This document shows positions 42,314-51,342 of a stretch of 64,000 nucleotides of DNA, in pieces. The position numbers and the translations under genes were made by a program. The DNA lies in the NCBI GenBank assembly GCA_035716025.1, contig DASTKH010000041.1:1-64000 (forward strand), given 5' to 3'. The notes below the pieces were generated by a model. That model saw nothing but the letters and a program-made list of their open reading frames with translations. It did no database searches and was not told where the DNA came from. Positions within the stretch are counted from its first letter, which is position 1, and every line of letters begins with the position of its first letter. Origin of the DNA: JADGHE01 sp035716025. GTDB taxonomy: Bacteria > Pseudomonadota > Alphaproteobacteria > Rhizobiales > Xanthobacteraceae.

Positions 42314-43210
42314 ATGGGGGGAATTTCCGGCCTCAGCCCGAAGCACACGGTGAGCGAAGGACTTCTGTCTTTCGCCGCCGACATCATCGCCGAGGGGCGT
42401 GCCGCGCTCGCGACGCCCGGGCTTTGGGACGCCGCGGCGGTGCATGATTTCCGGAAGGCGATGAAGCGCTGGCGCGCCTTCCTGCGTCTCATTGAGCCTT
42501 CGGTCGGAGAGCCCGCGGCACGGCTGCGGATCGAAGCGCGGGACATCGCCCGCGCGCTCGGCGCGGCGCGCGACGCGCAGTCGGCGCTCGATGCGCTCGC
42601 GGACCTGCGCCAGCACGACGCGGCGCTGCCGGCCCGCGCGGCTGCGGCGCTCGCCGGGCGACTGGAGGCACTGCGCCGCGAGGCGGAAGCCGCCGCATTG
42701 ACCGATGACATAAGAGAGCGCATGCGCCTGTCGCTCGAAGCCGCGGCGGCCGCCTTGCGCGAATGGCCTCTCGGCGATCTGCACGTTTCGGACCTGGCGG
42801 CCGGGCTTGCCGAGGGCTACCGGCGGGCGCGGGCCGCCACGCCGCGCAAATGGCTGCAGGCCGACCCCGAGGAACTGCACCGGTTGCGGACGCGAGTCGT
42901 CGTCCACCGCTACCAGATGGATGCGCTCGCCCCGTTATGGCCGCGCTTCGCGAAGTTCTGGGTCGGCGAGGCGCAGCGCCTGCGCGAACATCTCGGCGGC
43001 TGTCAGGATCTCGCTGTCCTGGCGGCACTCGCAGGACCGGATCGGCCGCTCGCCGCCTGGGGCGCGCGCCTTGCCCCGCTCGTCGCCGAGCGGCAGGCGG
43101 CGCATGTTGCGGCCGCGGCGCGCATTGCCGCGCGCCTCTTTGCCGAAAAGCCCGGCGCGTTCCGCCGCCGTATCCTTGCCGTATGGGAAAATGCGAGGGC
43201 TCTCGCCTGA
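42314..43210 (+). CDS. CHAD-domain protein
   Basis: A 298-residue all-helical CHAD domain. The conserved basic motifs are VHDFRKAMKRWRAFLRL near the N terminus and HRLRTRVVVHRYQMDAL with REHLGGCQDLAVL in the second half, which form a positively charged cleft. CHAD proteins bind inorganic polyphosphate. It lacks the CYTH domain often fused to it. It is 62 bases after the Asp-hydroxylase-like gene and 100 before the OsmC gene. Polyphosphate-related function is by family. Confidence 0.88.
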   Translation: MGGISGLSPKHTVSEGLLSFAADIIAEGRAALATPGLWDAAAVHDFRKAMKRWRAFLRLIEPSVGEPAARLRIEARDIARALGAARDAQSALDALADLRQHDAALPARAAAALAGRLEALRREAEAAALTDDIRERMRLSLEAAAAALREWPLGDLHVSDLAAGLAEGYRRARAATPRKWLQADPEELHRLRTRVVVHRYQMDALAPLWPRFAKFWVGEAQRLREHLGGCQDLAVLAALAGPDRPLAAWGARLAPLVAERQAAHVAAAARIAARLFAEKPGAFRRRILAVWENARALA

Positions 43211-43310
43211 TGCTCGGCCATGTGCGCTTCCACCCTTCAAGGGGCCGCGGTCTCGTTCTAGGCTCGCATATTCGGACACAGGCATGGACGGCAGCCAGGA
43301 AAAGGAGCGC

Positions 43311-44501
43311 ATGATGACCACGGATACGCAGCCGACGATCGACCGCTACGGGGACCCCTTGGGCTTCAAGTTCCGCGAAGGCGCCCGCCGGTCGGCTCTC
43401 GCCGGACTCGAGGGCCGCGATGTCGTCAAGGTCGAGGCGCGGCAGATGGCCGGCCATCAGAAGGAGGCGGTGGTCACGGACGGGGCCGAAGGTCCCGTCT
43501 GGCGACTGACTTCCGACGAGGGCACGCACCTGCGCGGCACCGATCTCGCGCCGTTCCCGCTCGGATTCTTCAATGCCGGCATGCAGGCGGATCTGTACCA
43601 GCGGATCCGCGCTCTGGCGGCGCAGCGCAGGATCGGGCTCGGCGGCGTCGAGATTTGGCTCGTCAATCATTACTGGCTTACCGGCTCCTTCGTCCACGGC
43701 ACCGGCGAGGGACACGCGGAACCGTCCGACATTGAAGTCCGCATCCGGGCGGATGCCGGGCGCGAGGCCGTGGAACGCATGGTCGTCGATGCGCTCGATG
43801 CTTCGCCCGCGGTGGCCCTGCAACGGCAGGCCCTCGCCGGCAACACCTTTGCGCTCTACATCAACGGGCGCCGCCGGCCGGTTGCGGACGTGCCAAGCTC
43901 GAACAGCGAGGACGCTGCCGATCCCTACCGCGTCTACACGCACCCGCCGCGGCCGCTTGCCGGGGCCGAAACGCGCAATCGCCTCATCGAAAAGACCGGG
44001 AGCCGCGAAGACGGGGCTGCCGAGCCCGCGCCGGCAACCGTGTCGGGCACAGGCCGCCTGATCCGCAACATCAACGGCCTCGGCCGCTCGCGCGACGACG
44101 GGCTTTTCGAAGTCGAGACATGGCTCGGACTGCCGGGCGCAAGCCATTTTCGTCTGCTGAGCGATCCGGACGGAGAGGCGGCTCCGTCCGGGCTTGCGCT
44201 TCTCTCCGCCGGGATCGCGTTCTGTTACATGACGCAACTCTCGCGATACATCGAAAGCATGAAGATGCGGATTTCGGGGGCGCGCCTCGTGCAGTTTAAT
44301 CCATTCGTCGCCGCCGCCGCCGCCGCCGCGGAGCCGATCGACACGCATCTCTTCCTCAACGGAGAGGCGCCGGAGGAAACGCACCGGCAGCTTCTCACCG
44401 TGGCGGCGCGCACCTGCTATCTGCATGCCGCCGCCAAGGCCCCACTCGATCCGCAAGTGCGGATCGTGCACAACGGTGCTCCGATCGAGCGGGCGGCATA
44501 G
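43311..44501 (+). CDS. Tandem OsmC-fold protein
   Basis: A 396-residue protein that reads as two OsmC-like domains (about 30-190 and 230-390). Each has an AP(F/S)xxx-GF/L segment before a long helix: in the first, FPLGFFNAGMQADLYQRI, where the peroxidatic Cys is replaced by Met; in the second, LLSAGIAFCYMTQLSRYIESMKM, which keeps the Cys. A Cys also occurs near the end (AARTCYLHAAA). OsmC/Ohr proteins detoxify organic hydroperoxides. AAGGAG lies five bases before the ATG. Single-domain OsmC proteins are about 140 residues. Confidence 0.75.
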   Translation: MMTTDTQPTIDRYGDPLGFKFREGARRSALAGLEGRDVVKVEARQMAGHQKEAVVTDGAEGPVWRLTSDEGTHLRGTDLAPFPLGFFNAGMQADLYQRIRALAAQRRIGLGGVEIWLVNHYWLTGSFVHGTGEGHAEPSDIEVRIRADAGREAVERMVVDALDASPAVALQRQALAGNTFALYINGRRRPVADVPSSNSEDAADPYRVYTHPPRPLAGAETRNRLIEKTGSREDGAAEPAPATVSGTGRLIRNINGLGRSRDDGLFEVETWLGLPGASHFRLLSDPDGEAAPSGLALLSAGIAFCYMTQLSRYIESMKMRISGARLVQFNPFVAAAAAAAEPIDTHLFLNGEAPEETHRQLLTVAARTCYLHAAAKAPLDPQVRIVHNGAPIERAA

Positions 44502-44554
44502 TCCGCAAGGGGCGGCGCCGCGTTGCGCGCGCGGCGTCGCCGGTGACGGGCGAC

Positions 44555-45721
44555 ATGGATTTCGAACTCACGAAAGAGCAGGAGGCGATCTGCGAAGCGG
44601 TGGCGCGCGTCTGCGCGCGTTTCGACGACGCCTACTGGCTCGCGCGCGACCGGGAAGGCGGCTTTCCGCACGAATTTCACGCGGCCATGGCGAAGGCCGG
44701 CTGGCTCGGCATTGCCATGCCGGAGGCTTATGGCGGTGCGGGGCTCGGGATCACCGAGGCGGCGCTGATGATGGGCGTGGTCGCGCGCTCGGGCGCCGGC
44801 TTCTCCGGCGCCTCGGCGCTGCACATGAACATTTTCGGCCTCAATCCGGTCGTGGTGTTTGGTTCCGAGGCGCAGAAGCGCCGCATGCTGCCGCCGCTGA
44901 TCGCCGGCCAGGACAAGGCCTGTTTCGCCGTCACGGAACCCGATGCCGGCCTCGATACCTTGCGCCTCAAGACGCGGGCCGTGCGGGAGGGCGACAAGTA
45001 TCGGCTTTTCGGCCAGAAGATCTGGATTTCCACCGCACAGGTCGCCAACAAGGCTCTGGTTCTTGCGCGCACGACGCCGCTCGAAGAGGTGCAGAAACGC
45101 AGCGACGGCTTGACCTTGTTCTATACCGATTTCGACCGCCGCTACGTCGAGGTGCAGGAGATCGACAAAATGGGCCGCAAGGCGGTGGATTCGAACCAGG
45201 TTTTCTTCGATGGGTTGCCGGTTCCCGCGGAAGACCGCATCGGCGAGGAAGGGCAAGGCTTCCGCTACATTCTGCACGGCATGAACCCCGAGCGCATCCT
45301 CATCGCGGCCGAAGCGGTGGGGCTCGGCCGCGCGGCGGTCGAGCGCGCGGCGGCCTATGCGAAGGAGCGTGTGGTGTTTGGGCGCCAGATCGGCCGGAAT
45401 CAGGCCATCCAGCACCCGCTGGCTGCCGCCTGGATGCACCTCGAGGCTGCGCAGATGATGGTCATGAAGGCAGCCTGGCTCTACGACACGGGCCGCGCGT
45501 GCGGCGCGGAAGCGAATGCCGCGAAATATCTCGCGGGCGAAGCCGCCTTCGAGGCCTGCCAGACGGCCGTCATGGTCCACGGCGGCATGGGTTATGCGAA
45601 GGCGTTTCATGTCGAGCGCTATCTGCGGGAGAGCTTCATCCCACGCATCGCGCCGGTGAGCCCGCAGATGATCCTCAATTTCATCGCCGAAAAGGTGCTG
45701 GGCCTGCCGAAATCTTATTGA
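44555..45721 (+). CDS. Acyl-CoA dehydrogenase lacking the usual catalytic Glu
   Basis: A 388-residue flavoprotein dehydrogenase. MDFELTKEQEAICEAV is a typical start; CFAVTEPDAGLD is the FAD/substrate loop, and FGRQIGRNQAIQHPLA the helix-G region. Near residue 350, the motif reads GYAKAFHVER where most relatives have GYxxE(F/Y)xVER; the catalytic Glu is Ala (GCG instead of GAG). The ATG at 44555 is preferred to the upstream GTG at 44543. It stands upstream of a histidine-kinase gene. Its substrate is a CoA ester of unknown chain. Confidence 0.88.
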   Translation: MDFELTKEQEAICEAVARVCARFDDAYWLARDREGGFPHEFHAAMAKAGWLGIAMPEAYGGAGLGITEAALMMGVVARSGAGFSGASALHMNIFGLNPVVVFGSEAQKRRMLPPLIAGQDKACFAVTEPDAGLDTLRLKTRAVREGDKYRLFGQKIWISTAQVANKALVLARTTPLEEVQKRSDGLTLFYTDFDRRYVEVQEIDKMGRKAVDSNQVFFDGLPVPAEDRIGEEGQGFRYILHGMNPERILIAAEAVGLGRAAVERAAAYAKERVVFGRQIGRNQAIQHPLAAAWMHLEAAQMMVMKAAWLYDTGRACGAEANAAKYLAGEAAFEACQTAVMVHGGMGYAKAFHVERYLRESFIPRIAPVSPQMILNFIAEKVLGLPKSY

Positions 45722-45823
45722 TAACGGCGGTCGCTCGGGCGAACGGGCCGCCGTTCTCTCGCCCACATTCAGGAAGATCAGTGACGGGCTGCGTCGGGCA
45801 AAGCCGCGAGACGGTGCCGGTTG

Positions 45824-47395
45824 ATGTCGGTACCATTCATGCCTAATTCGTCCGGTGCGACGCGTGCCGAGGCGGCCGCAGCGAAGGGGAGCGCCGGCGA
45901 CGACGGCATGACTGGGGCACCGGACGATACTGGGGCACCGGACGATCAGGCCGGCAAGCGCGCTGCGCCGCAAGGCCGCGCAGCCGAATCGGCCGCGGCT
46001 GCTTCTCGCCCTCCCGCAAGCCCGCTGGCAAACGAGGAACAGCTCCGGCTCGCCACGCGGGCGAGCGGCATCGGTCTGTTCGAGATCGACTGGCAGACGC
46101 GGCGACGTTATTGGTCCCCGGAGTTGCGCGCCCTGCTCCGCGTCCCCGATCATATCGACGTTTCCAGGGACAGCACGATCCTCGATCGCATCGTTCCGGC
46201 TCCTCAGCGTGCGCGCATGCGCGAGAAGCTGCGTCGGTCGCTCGATCCGAACCGTGACGGCGAATACGAAGACGAGCATGAGGTCACGCGCTACGACGGT
46301 ACGCCGGCGTGGATCTTGCTTCGCGGAAAGACCTTCTTCGCGGAAATGGCGGAAGGTCGCGTTCCCGTGCGGACGATCGGTCTCGTTGTGGACATCACGG
46401 CGCGCCGGCGCGCCGAAGAAACGAACGCGATGCTGGCGTCGATCGTACTCGCCTCGAGCGATGCGATCTTCAGTGCCGACAGGGATCGCATCATCCGCAC
46501 CTGGAACGAGGGCGCGGAGCGCCTCTACGGCTACGCAGCGGAAGAGGCCATCGGTCAGCCGCTCTCGATGATTGCGCCCGAGCACCTCCGGCAGGAACTG
46601 GAAGAACTTTCTGCAAAGACCATCGAAGGCGAGCGCGTTTACCTGGAGACGGACCGTCGCCACAAGAGCGGGCGCCTGATCCCGGTCGGCATTTCGGGAT
46701 CGCCGATCCGGGCCGAAGACGGCCGCATCATCGGTCTTTCGGCGGTGCACCGCGACATGACCGAACGCAAACGCTACGAGGAGCATCTTGGTTTTGCGCT
46801 GCGCGAACTGTCGCATCGCACGAAGAACGTGCTCGCGGTCGTGCAAGCGCTGGCGCGGCAGATCCTGCGCCAGAGCAACAGCCTTTCCGGTTTCGAGGCT
46901 CGCTTTTCCGGTTGCGTGCAGGCGCTTGCCTATTGCCACGATCTTCTCGTCCAGCACGATTGGAAGGGCGCCGATCTGCACGAATTGATCCGCATTCAAC
47001 TCGCCCCGTTCGGAGCGCCCGGCGGCATCAACGTCACCGCCAACGGGCCGCCCGTCATTCTCAAGCCTGGGGCCATGCAGTCTCTTGGACTCGCGCTGCA
47101 CGAGCTTGCGACCAACGCCGCAAAGCACGGGGCGCTCTCGGTGCCGTCGGGCTCCGTCACCATCACCTGGAATCGCGCCGGTGACGGCGAAGGGGACGGG
47201 CTCAGGCTCACCTGGCAGGAGCAGGGCGGTCCGCGGGTGCGTCGCCCCCGCCGCGAAGGCTTCGGCACCGTCGTCTTGCGGCGCACGGGCTCGGCGCTCG
47301 ACGGCGAGACGACGCTCGAGTTCCGGCCCGAAGGGTTCGTCTGGACCGCGAGCATCGGTGCGGCGCAGATGGTGGCGCCGGCCGCCGGCGATTGA
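45824..47395 (+). CDS. HWE-type sensor histidine kinase with two PAS domains
   Basis: A 523-residue soluble kinase. After a low-complexity N terminus come two PAS domains (about 75-200 and 205-325), with PAC-like endings GLVVDITARRRAEE and GLSAVHRDMTERKR. The HisKA_2/HWE kinase follows: phosphorylation site ELSHRTKNVLAVVQALA with His331, N-box HELATNAAKHGAL (His426 region) and the WQEQGG motif that gives HWE its name. No membrane segments. The start is uncertain among in-frame ATGs at 45824 and 45839. No response regulator is adjacent. An 18-base perfect tandem repeat lies in the linker. Confidence 0.9.
   Translation: MSVPFMPNSSGATRAEAAAAKGSAGDDGMTGAPDDTGAPDDQAGKRAAPQGRAAESAAAASRPPASPLANEEQLRLATRASGIGLFEIDWQTRRRYWSPELRALLRVPDHIDVSRDSTILDRIVPAPQRARMREKLRRSLDPNRDGEYEDEHEVTRYDGTPAWILLRGKTFFAEMAEGRVPVRTIGLVVDITARRRAEETNAMLASIVLASSDAIFSADRDRIIRTWNEGAERLYGYAAEEAIGQPLSMIAPEHLRQELEELSAKTIEGERVYLETDRRHKSGRLIPVGISGSPIRAEDGRIIGLSAVHRDMTERKRYEEHLGFALRELSHRTKNVLAVVQALARQILRQSNSLSGFEARFSGCVQALAYCHDLLVQHDWKGADLHELIRIQLAPFGAPGGINVTANGPPVILKPGAMQSLGLALHELATNAAKHGALSVPSGSVTITWNRAGDGEGDGLRLTWQEQGGPRVRRPRREGFGTVVLRRTGSALDGETTLEFRPEGFVWTASIGAAQMVAPAAGD
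45911..45946 (+). repeat. 18-base perfect tandem repeat inside the kinase gene
   Basis: ACTGGGGCACCGGACGAT occurs twice in direct succession (45911-45928, 45929-45946), encoding TGAPDD twice in the N-terminal linker. It is a multiple of three and keeps the frame. Confidence 0.9.
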
Positions 47396-47418
47396 GCGGC
47401 GGCGCGCCCGGGGCAAGC

Positions 47419-47446
47419 TTGCGTGCTCGCCGTTACGCCCTATAGT
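47419..47446 (+). promoter_or_regulatory. Candidate promoter of argG
   Basis: TTGCGT (47419-47424), 16-base spacer, TATAGT (47441-47446), which matches the -10 consensus in five positions. The predicted start gives a leader of about 26 bases to the ATG at 47479. Confidence 0.55.
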
Positions 47447-47478
47447 CCGCCGCGCTTTCAGGAAGGATGGACCGGCGA

Positions 47479-48711
47479 ATGCCCAAAGGCGATGTCAAGA
47501 AGGTGGTGCTGGCTTATTCGGGCGGGCTCGACACCTCGATCATTCTGAAATGGCTGCAGACGGAGTATGGCTGCGAGGTCGTGACCTTCACGGCCGATCT
47601 CGGCCAGGGCGAGGAGCTCGCGCCGGCGCGGCAGAAGGCCTTATTGCTCGGCATCAAGCCGGAAAACATTTTCGTCGAGGACCTGCGGGAAGAGTTCGTG
47701 CGCGACTACGTCTTCCCGATGTTTCGCGCGAATGCCCAGTACGAAGGGCTGTACCTGCTCGGCACTTCGATCGCCCGTCCCTTGATCGCCAAGAAGCAGA
47801 TCGAGATCGCGGAGAAAACCGGCGCCGACGCGGTTGCGCACGGGGCGACCGGCAAAGGCAACGATCAGGTTCGCTTCGAGCTCACCTATTACGCGCTCAA
47901 GCCCGACGTGAAGGTGATCGCCCCGTGGCGGGAATGGGATCTCGCCTCGCGCACGAAGCTCATCGCCTTTGCGGAGGCCCACCAGATCCCGATCGCGAAG
48001 GACAAGCGCGGCGAGGCGCCGTTCTCGGTTGACGCCAACCTCCTGCACACTTCCTCGGAGGGCAAGGTGCTCGAAGACCCGGCCGCCGAAGTGCCGCCTT
48101 ACGTCTATTCGCGGACGGTTGATCCGGAGCAGGCCCCCGACCGGCCGACGATCGTCACGGTGGAGTTCGAACGCGGGGATCCGGTCGCGGTGGACGGCAA
48201 GGCGCTTTCGCCGGCAAGCCTCCTTGCGCGCCTCAACGAACTCGGCCGCGCCAACGGCATCGGCCGGCTCGACCTTGTCGAAAACCGCTTCGTCGGGATG
48301 AAATCGCGCGGCATGTACGAGACCCCGGGCGGAACGATTCTGCTCGCGGCGCATCGCGGCATCGAGCAGATCACGCTCGACCGCGGCGCTGCTCATCTCA
48401 AGGACGAGCTGATGCCGCGCTATGCCGAACTCATCTACAACGGCTTCTGGTTCTCCCCGGAACGCGAAATGCTGCAGGCGGCGATCGACAAGAGCCAGGA
48501 GGCGGTGACCGGCCGCGTGCGGCTGAAACTCTACAAGGGCAGCGTTTCGGTCATCGGGCGCGAGAGTCCGTACTCGCTCTATGATCAGGATCTCGTGACC
48601 TTCGAGGAAGGCGCCGTCGCGTACGACCACCGCGACGCGGAAGGATTCATTCGCCTCAACGCGCTGCGGCTGCGCACGCTCGGCCAGCGCAAGCGCAAGC
48701 TCGGCGTATAG
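47479..48711 (+). CDS. argG: Argininosuccinate synthase
   Basis: A 410-residue enzyme that joins citrulline and aspartate with ATP. The ATP-loop AYSGGLDTS is at residues 11-19; GATGKGNDQVRFE, GLYLLGTSIARPLIA and KSRGMYETPGG are characteristic. The start at 47479 (MPKGDVKKV) leaves an AAGGATGGA ribosome-binding stretch at a suitable distance; an ATG at 47467 is too close to it. It is monocistronic here: the OmpA-like gene downstream is convergent. Confidence 0.97.
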   Translation: MPKGDVKKVVLAYSGGLDTSIILKWLQTEYGCEVVTFTADLGQGEELAPARQKALLLGIKPENIFVEDLREEFVRDYVFPMFRANAQYEGLYLLGTSIARPLIAKKQIEIAEKTGADAVAHGATGKGNDQVRFELTYYALKPDVKVIAPWREWDLASRTKLIAFAEAHQIPIAKDKRGEAPFSVDANLLHTSSEGKVLEDPAAEVPPYVYSRTVDPEQAPDRPTIVTVEFERGDPVAVDGKALSPASLLARLNELGRANGIGRLDLVENRFVGMKSRGMYETPGGTILLAAHRGIEQITLDRGAAHLKDELMPRYAELIYNGFWFSPEREMLQAAIDKSQEAVTGRVRLKLYKGSVSVIGRESPYSLYDQDLVTFEEGAVAYDHRDAEGFIRLNALRLRTLGQRKRKLGV

Positions 48712-48768
48712 ATCGGTCGGGCGGCAGCCGGCCATCCGTGCGGCCGGCTGCCCCCGGGTCCGCTGCAC

Positions 48769-50598
48769 TCAACGCGGCGCGCCGGCCTGCTCGAGCAGCG
48801 GCGTGATCCGGCGCACGGCGACGCGCCGGTTGGCGCGCTCGTCCTCCTGCGTGGGCACCTTGAGGTGCTGTTCGCCGTAGCCTTGCGTGACCAGGTTTTC
48901 CGCCGGGACGTGGAACTGTTCGGTCAGCGCAACCGCCACGGCCTCGGCACGCCGGTCGGACAGGGAAAGATTGTCGATCTCGGCGCCGACCGCGTCGGTG
49001 TGGCCTTCGATTAGGAAGACCTCGCGCGGGTTGCGCTCGATCGCGCGGTTGATGGCATCGGCAATTACCGCGAGCCGGTCAAGCTGGTCGGGCGTGAGCT
49101 GCCACGAGCCGCTGTCGAAATTGATGTCGAGGTCGACGCGCGGCATGCGCTCGCGCAGCGGCTGCGTGTAGCGGACCTGGTCGAGCGTGTAGTGCCGTTC
49201 GAGCTCCATCACGGGGGGCGCCGTGAGAACCTCGTAGACGTCGTCGGGGCCGGCGGCACCCGCGTCCAGAATATAGCGCTCGCGCGGGATGCGGACGACG
49301 GGCGGCGGGATGTCGACGAAGAACGCGCTCGGCCGCCGCGGTCCACGATAATCGTAGTCGTTGTCGATGATCACGATTTCCCGATCGCGCTCCCGGCGCA
49401 CGCGGCGCAGCAGGCGCCCCTCCTCGTCCGTGACCGTTATGATGCGGACGCCGTTTGGTCGTTCGACGATCGTTACCGTGCGGCCGTCGCGCCGCTCGGT
49501 CCGTACGTCGCGCGCGCGGATGGCGAACCGGTCGATCTCGTTGTGCCGAATGATCGTGCGGTCGCCCTGCTGGATGATGGTGCGGCCGGGCTCGCGGATC
49601 ACGGTCCGATCGTCCTGGCGCAATTCTTGCCGCTCGCGTCGGATGTCGTCGATCCGCCGGCTCGGCCCCTCGTTGCCGCGGCGAATGAAGTCGCTCACGT
49701 CGCGGGTGTCGCGCGAAGGAACGGCCGACGTGCCGAGGCGATCGCGATCCTCGCGACGATCCCGATCCTGGGTCGCCGACGGGGCAGCCGGCGGCACCGC
49801 GGGAACCGGGCGGCCCTGGACTGCCGGCGGGGCTTGGCCGGGGACGGGGCGCTGGGCCGCGGGCGGTGTGCCCCCCGGGGCGGGACGCTGCACGGCAGGC
49901 GGGGTTTGCGGCGTCGGCGGAGAGACGCGCTGTTCCTGCGTCGTCGGGGCTGCGGGGCGGCCGGCGGGGGGCGTCGCTTGCCGCGGCGGCTCCTCACGCC
50001 GCAGTTCCGGCCGGCGTTGCTCCTGTGTCTGGGGAGTGGGTCGCTCCGGGACCGGACGCTCTTGCGCGGCCGCGGGTGGACGCGGCTGAGCGGGCGGGGC
50101 CGTCTGTTCGGCGGGGCGGCGCAGTTGGGCCGGCGGCTGGGCTTGGGGCGCGGCGGGGCGCTGGGGCTGTCCGGTCGTCGGCCGCTGGGGTTGCGCGGGC
50201 CTTTCCTGGGCGGCTGGGCGCTGGGGCTGCGGAGGCTGCGCCTGGGGCGTTGCGGGCCGCCGGGGCTGGGGAGGCTGCTCTTGGGTCGCGGCGGGGCGGC
50301 GCGGCTGCGCCTGAGGGGGCGGCGGGGCCTGGCGGGCGGCAGGCGGTGCCGGGGGCGCCGGTCGTTGCGGAGTCGCGCCCGGCTGCGGTCGCTGCGGCCG
50401 TTGCGGTTGCTGCTGCTCGCGACGTTTCCGTTCGTCGTTTCCTCCCGACGGTTCTGCCGGTCGCGCCTGAGCCAGAAGCAGCGCGGAGCCGGACTCCGCC
50501 GGCATGGCGGGCAGGCTCGTCAGCGCCAGAAGGGAAACGCCGGCCAACAGACGCGACGTCAACAGGCGCGACAGGGTCGATTGGGCTTCGAAACGCAT
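48769..50598 (-). CDS. OmpA-family protein with long Pro/Gln/Ala-rich region
   Basis: A 609-residue cell-envelope protein: signal peptide (about 1-45, ending SALLLAQA), then a disordered region rich in Pro, Gln, Ala and Arg to about residue 280, a basic/acidic stretch (DRTIIRHNEIDRFAIRARDVR), and a C-terminal OmpA domain (about 475-600) with NFDSGSWQLTPDQLDRL and LIEGHTDAVG, LSDRRAEAVA. The OmpA domain binds peptidoglycan. I start at 50598 because AAGGAG lies twelve bases upstream; the longer frame (50634) lacks one. The low-complexity part may be a cell-wall-spanning extension. Confidence 0.88.
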   Translation of the reverse strand: MRFEAQSTLSRLLTSRLLAGVSLLALTSLPAMPAESGSALLLAQARPAEPSGGNDERKRREQQQPQRPQRPQPGATPQRPAPPAPPAARQAPPPPQAQPRRPAATQEQPPQPRRPATPQAQPPQPQRPAAQERPAQPQRPTTGQPQRPAAPQAQPPAQLRRPAEQTAPPAQPRPPAAAQERPVPERPTPQTQEQRRPELRREEPPRQATPPAGRPAAPTTQEQRVSPPTPQTPPAVQRPAPGGTPPAAQRPVPGQAPPAVQGRPVPAVPPAAPSATQDRDRREDRDRLGTSAVPSRDTRDVSDFIRRGNEGPSRRIDDIRRERQELRQDDRTVIREPGRTIIQQGDRTIIRHNEIDRFAIRARDVRTERRDGRTVTIVERPNGVRIITVTDEEGRLLRRVRRERDREIVIIDNDYDYRGPRRPSAFFVDIPPPVVRIPRERYILDAGAAGPDDVYEVLTAPPVMELERHYTLDQVRYTQPLRERMPRVDLDINFDSGSWQLTPDQLDRLAVIADAINRAIERNPREVFLIEGHTDAVGAEIDNLSLSDRRAEAVAVALTEQFHVPAENLVTQGYGEQHLKVPTQEDERANRRVAVRRITPLLEQAGAPR

Positions 50599-50832
50599 GA
50601 GAATCAGGTGCTCCTTCGTGGGAACCGCCTTCATGATTAGCGAGACGAACAGGGCGGTTCACGGCGGTATCGCGGCGAAAACAAGGCCGCACGGACGGGC
50701 GTAGAGAAGCCAACGCTGGAAAAACACGCAATGTTCCGCCCATTCACGCACAAAGCGGCGGGCACGGCGGCGGAACGGGTGCGCCGGTCGGGCGTTCCCG
50801 ACACAGTCGAAACAGATCGAGGAGATTTTGCA

Positions 50833-51225
50833 ATGCGCAGCACGATGTTTGCCGCGGCGGCGGCATTCGCGTTGCTCAGCCCCAGCCTGTGCTTGGCCCA
50901 GGCCTCGACCACGACCGGTGTGGTCGGCGGTGCGGCGGCGGGCGCGGCCGTCGGCGGGCCCGTCGGCGCCGCGGTAGGCGGCGTCGTCGGCGGGACCATG
51001 GGCGCAGCGCTCGAGCCTCCGCCTCCGGAAGTCCGCACCTACGTGGTCCGCGAGCGCATTCCTTCGGTGCGCGTCCGGGAGAGGGTCGTGGTCGGCGAGC
51101 CGCTGCCGCGCACGGTGAAGCTCTACACGGTCCCGGAGCATCCGAAATATCGCTTTGCGGTCGTCAACAAGCAGCGCGTGATCGTGGAACCGCGCTCGCG
51201 GCGTGTGGTGGAAATCATCGACTAG
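50833..51225 (+). CDS. DUF1236-family secreted protein
   Basis: A 130-residue protein with signal peptide MRSTMFAAAAAFALLSPSLCLAQA, a Gly/Ala-rich membrane-like stretch (VVGGAAAGAAVGGPVGAAVGG..., read in parts) and the DUF1236 C terminus YRFAVVNKQRVIVEPRSRRVVEIID (in parts). The family is common in Bradyrhizobium and relatives; function unknown. GAGGAG lies nine bases before the ATG. It is divergent from the OmpA-like gene and is followed 23 bases later by a strong terminator. Confidence 0.88.
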   Translation: MRSTMFAAAAAFALLSPSLCLAQASTTTGVVGGAAAGAAVGGPVGAAVGGVVGGTMGAALEPPPPEVRTYVVRERIPSVRVRERVVVGEPLPRTVKLYTVPEHPKYRFAVVNKQRVIVEPRSRRVVEIID

Positions 51226-51248
51226 GCTTGGAGGCATTGCTACGCGAA

Positions 51249-51281
51249 CCCGCCCGGCTCGGGGCCGGGCGGGCTTTTTTT
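51249..51281 (+). terminator. Rho-independent terminator after the DUF1236 gene
   Basis: CCCGCCCGGC (51249-51258), loop TCGGG, GCCGGGCGGG (51264-51273), then C and seven T (51275-51281). A textbook intrinsic terminator with a perfect 10-base stem. Confidence 0.95.
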
Positions 51282-51342
51282 GTCTCGCGCGCGGTTGCCA
51301 TCGCGAATAGGTTGAGACATTCGCTCATCCGCGAGGCCGTCA

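Noticed and set aside
44417..47416. A 999-codon open frame on the minus strand
   Set aside because: It lies opposite the OsmC, dehydrogenase and kinase genes, all of which have clear family motifs. In G+C-rich DNA, long antisense frames arise by chance; its translation has no recognisable domain.
49192..50640. Gly/Arg-rich plus frame opposite the OmpA-type gene
   Set aside because: Mirror of the Pro/Gln/Ala repeat; composition explained by the antisense strand.
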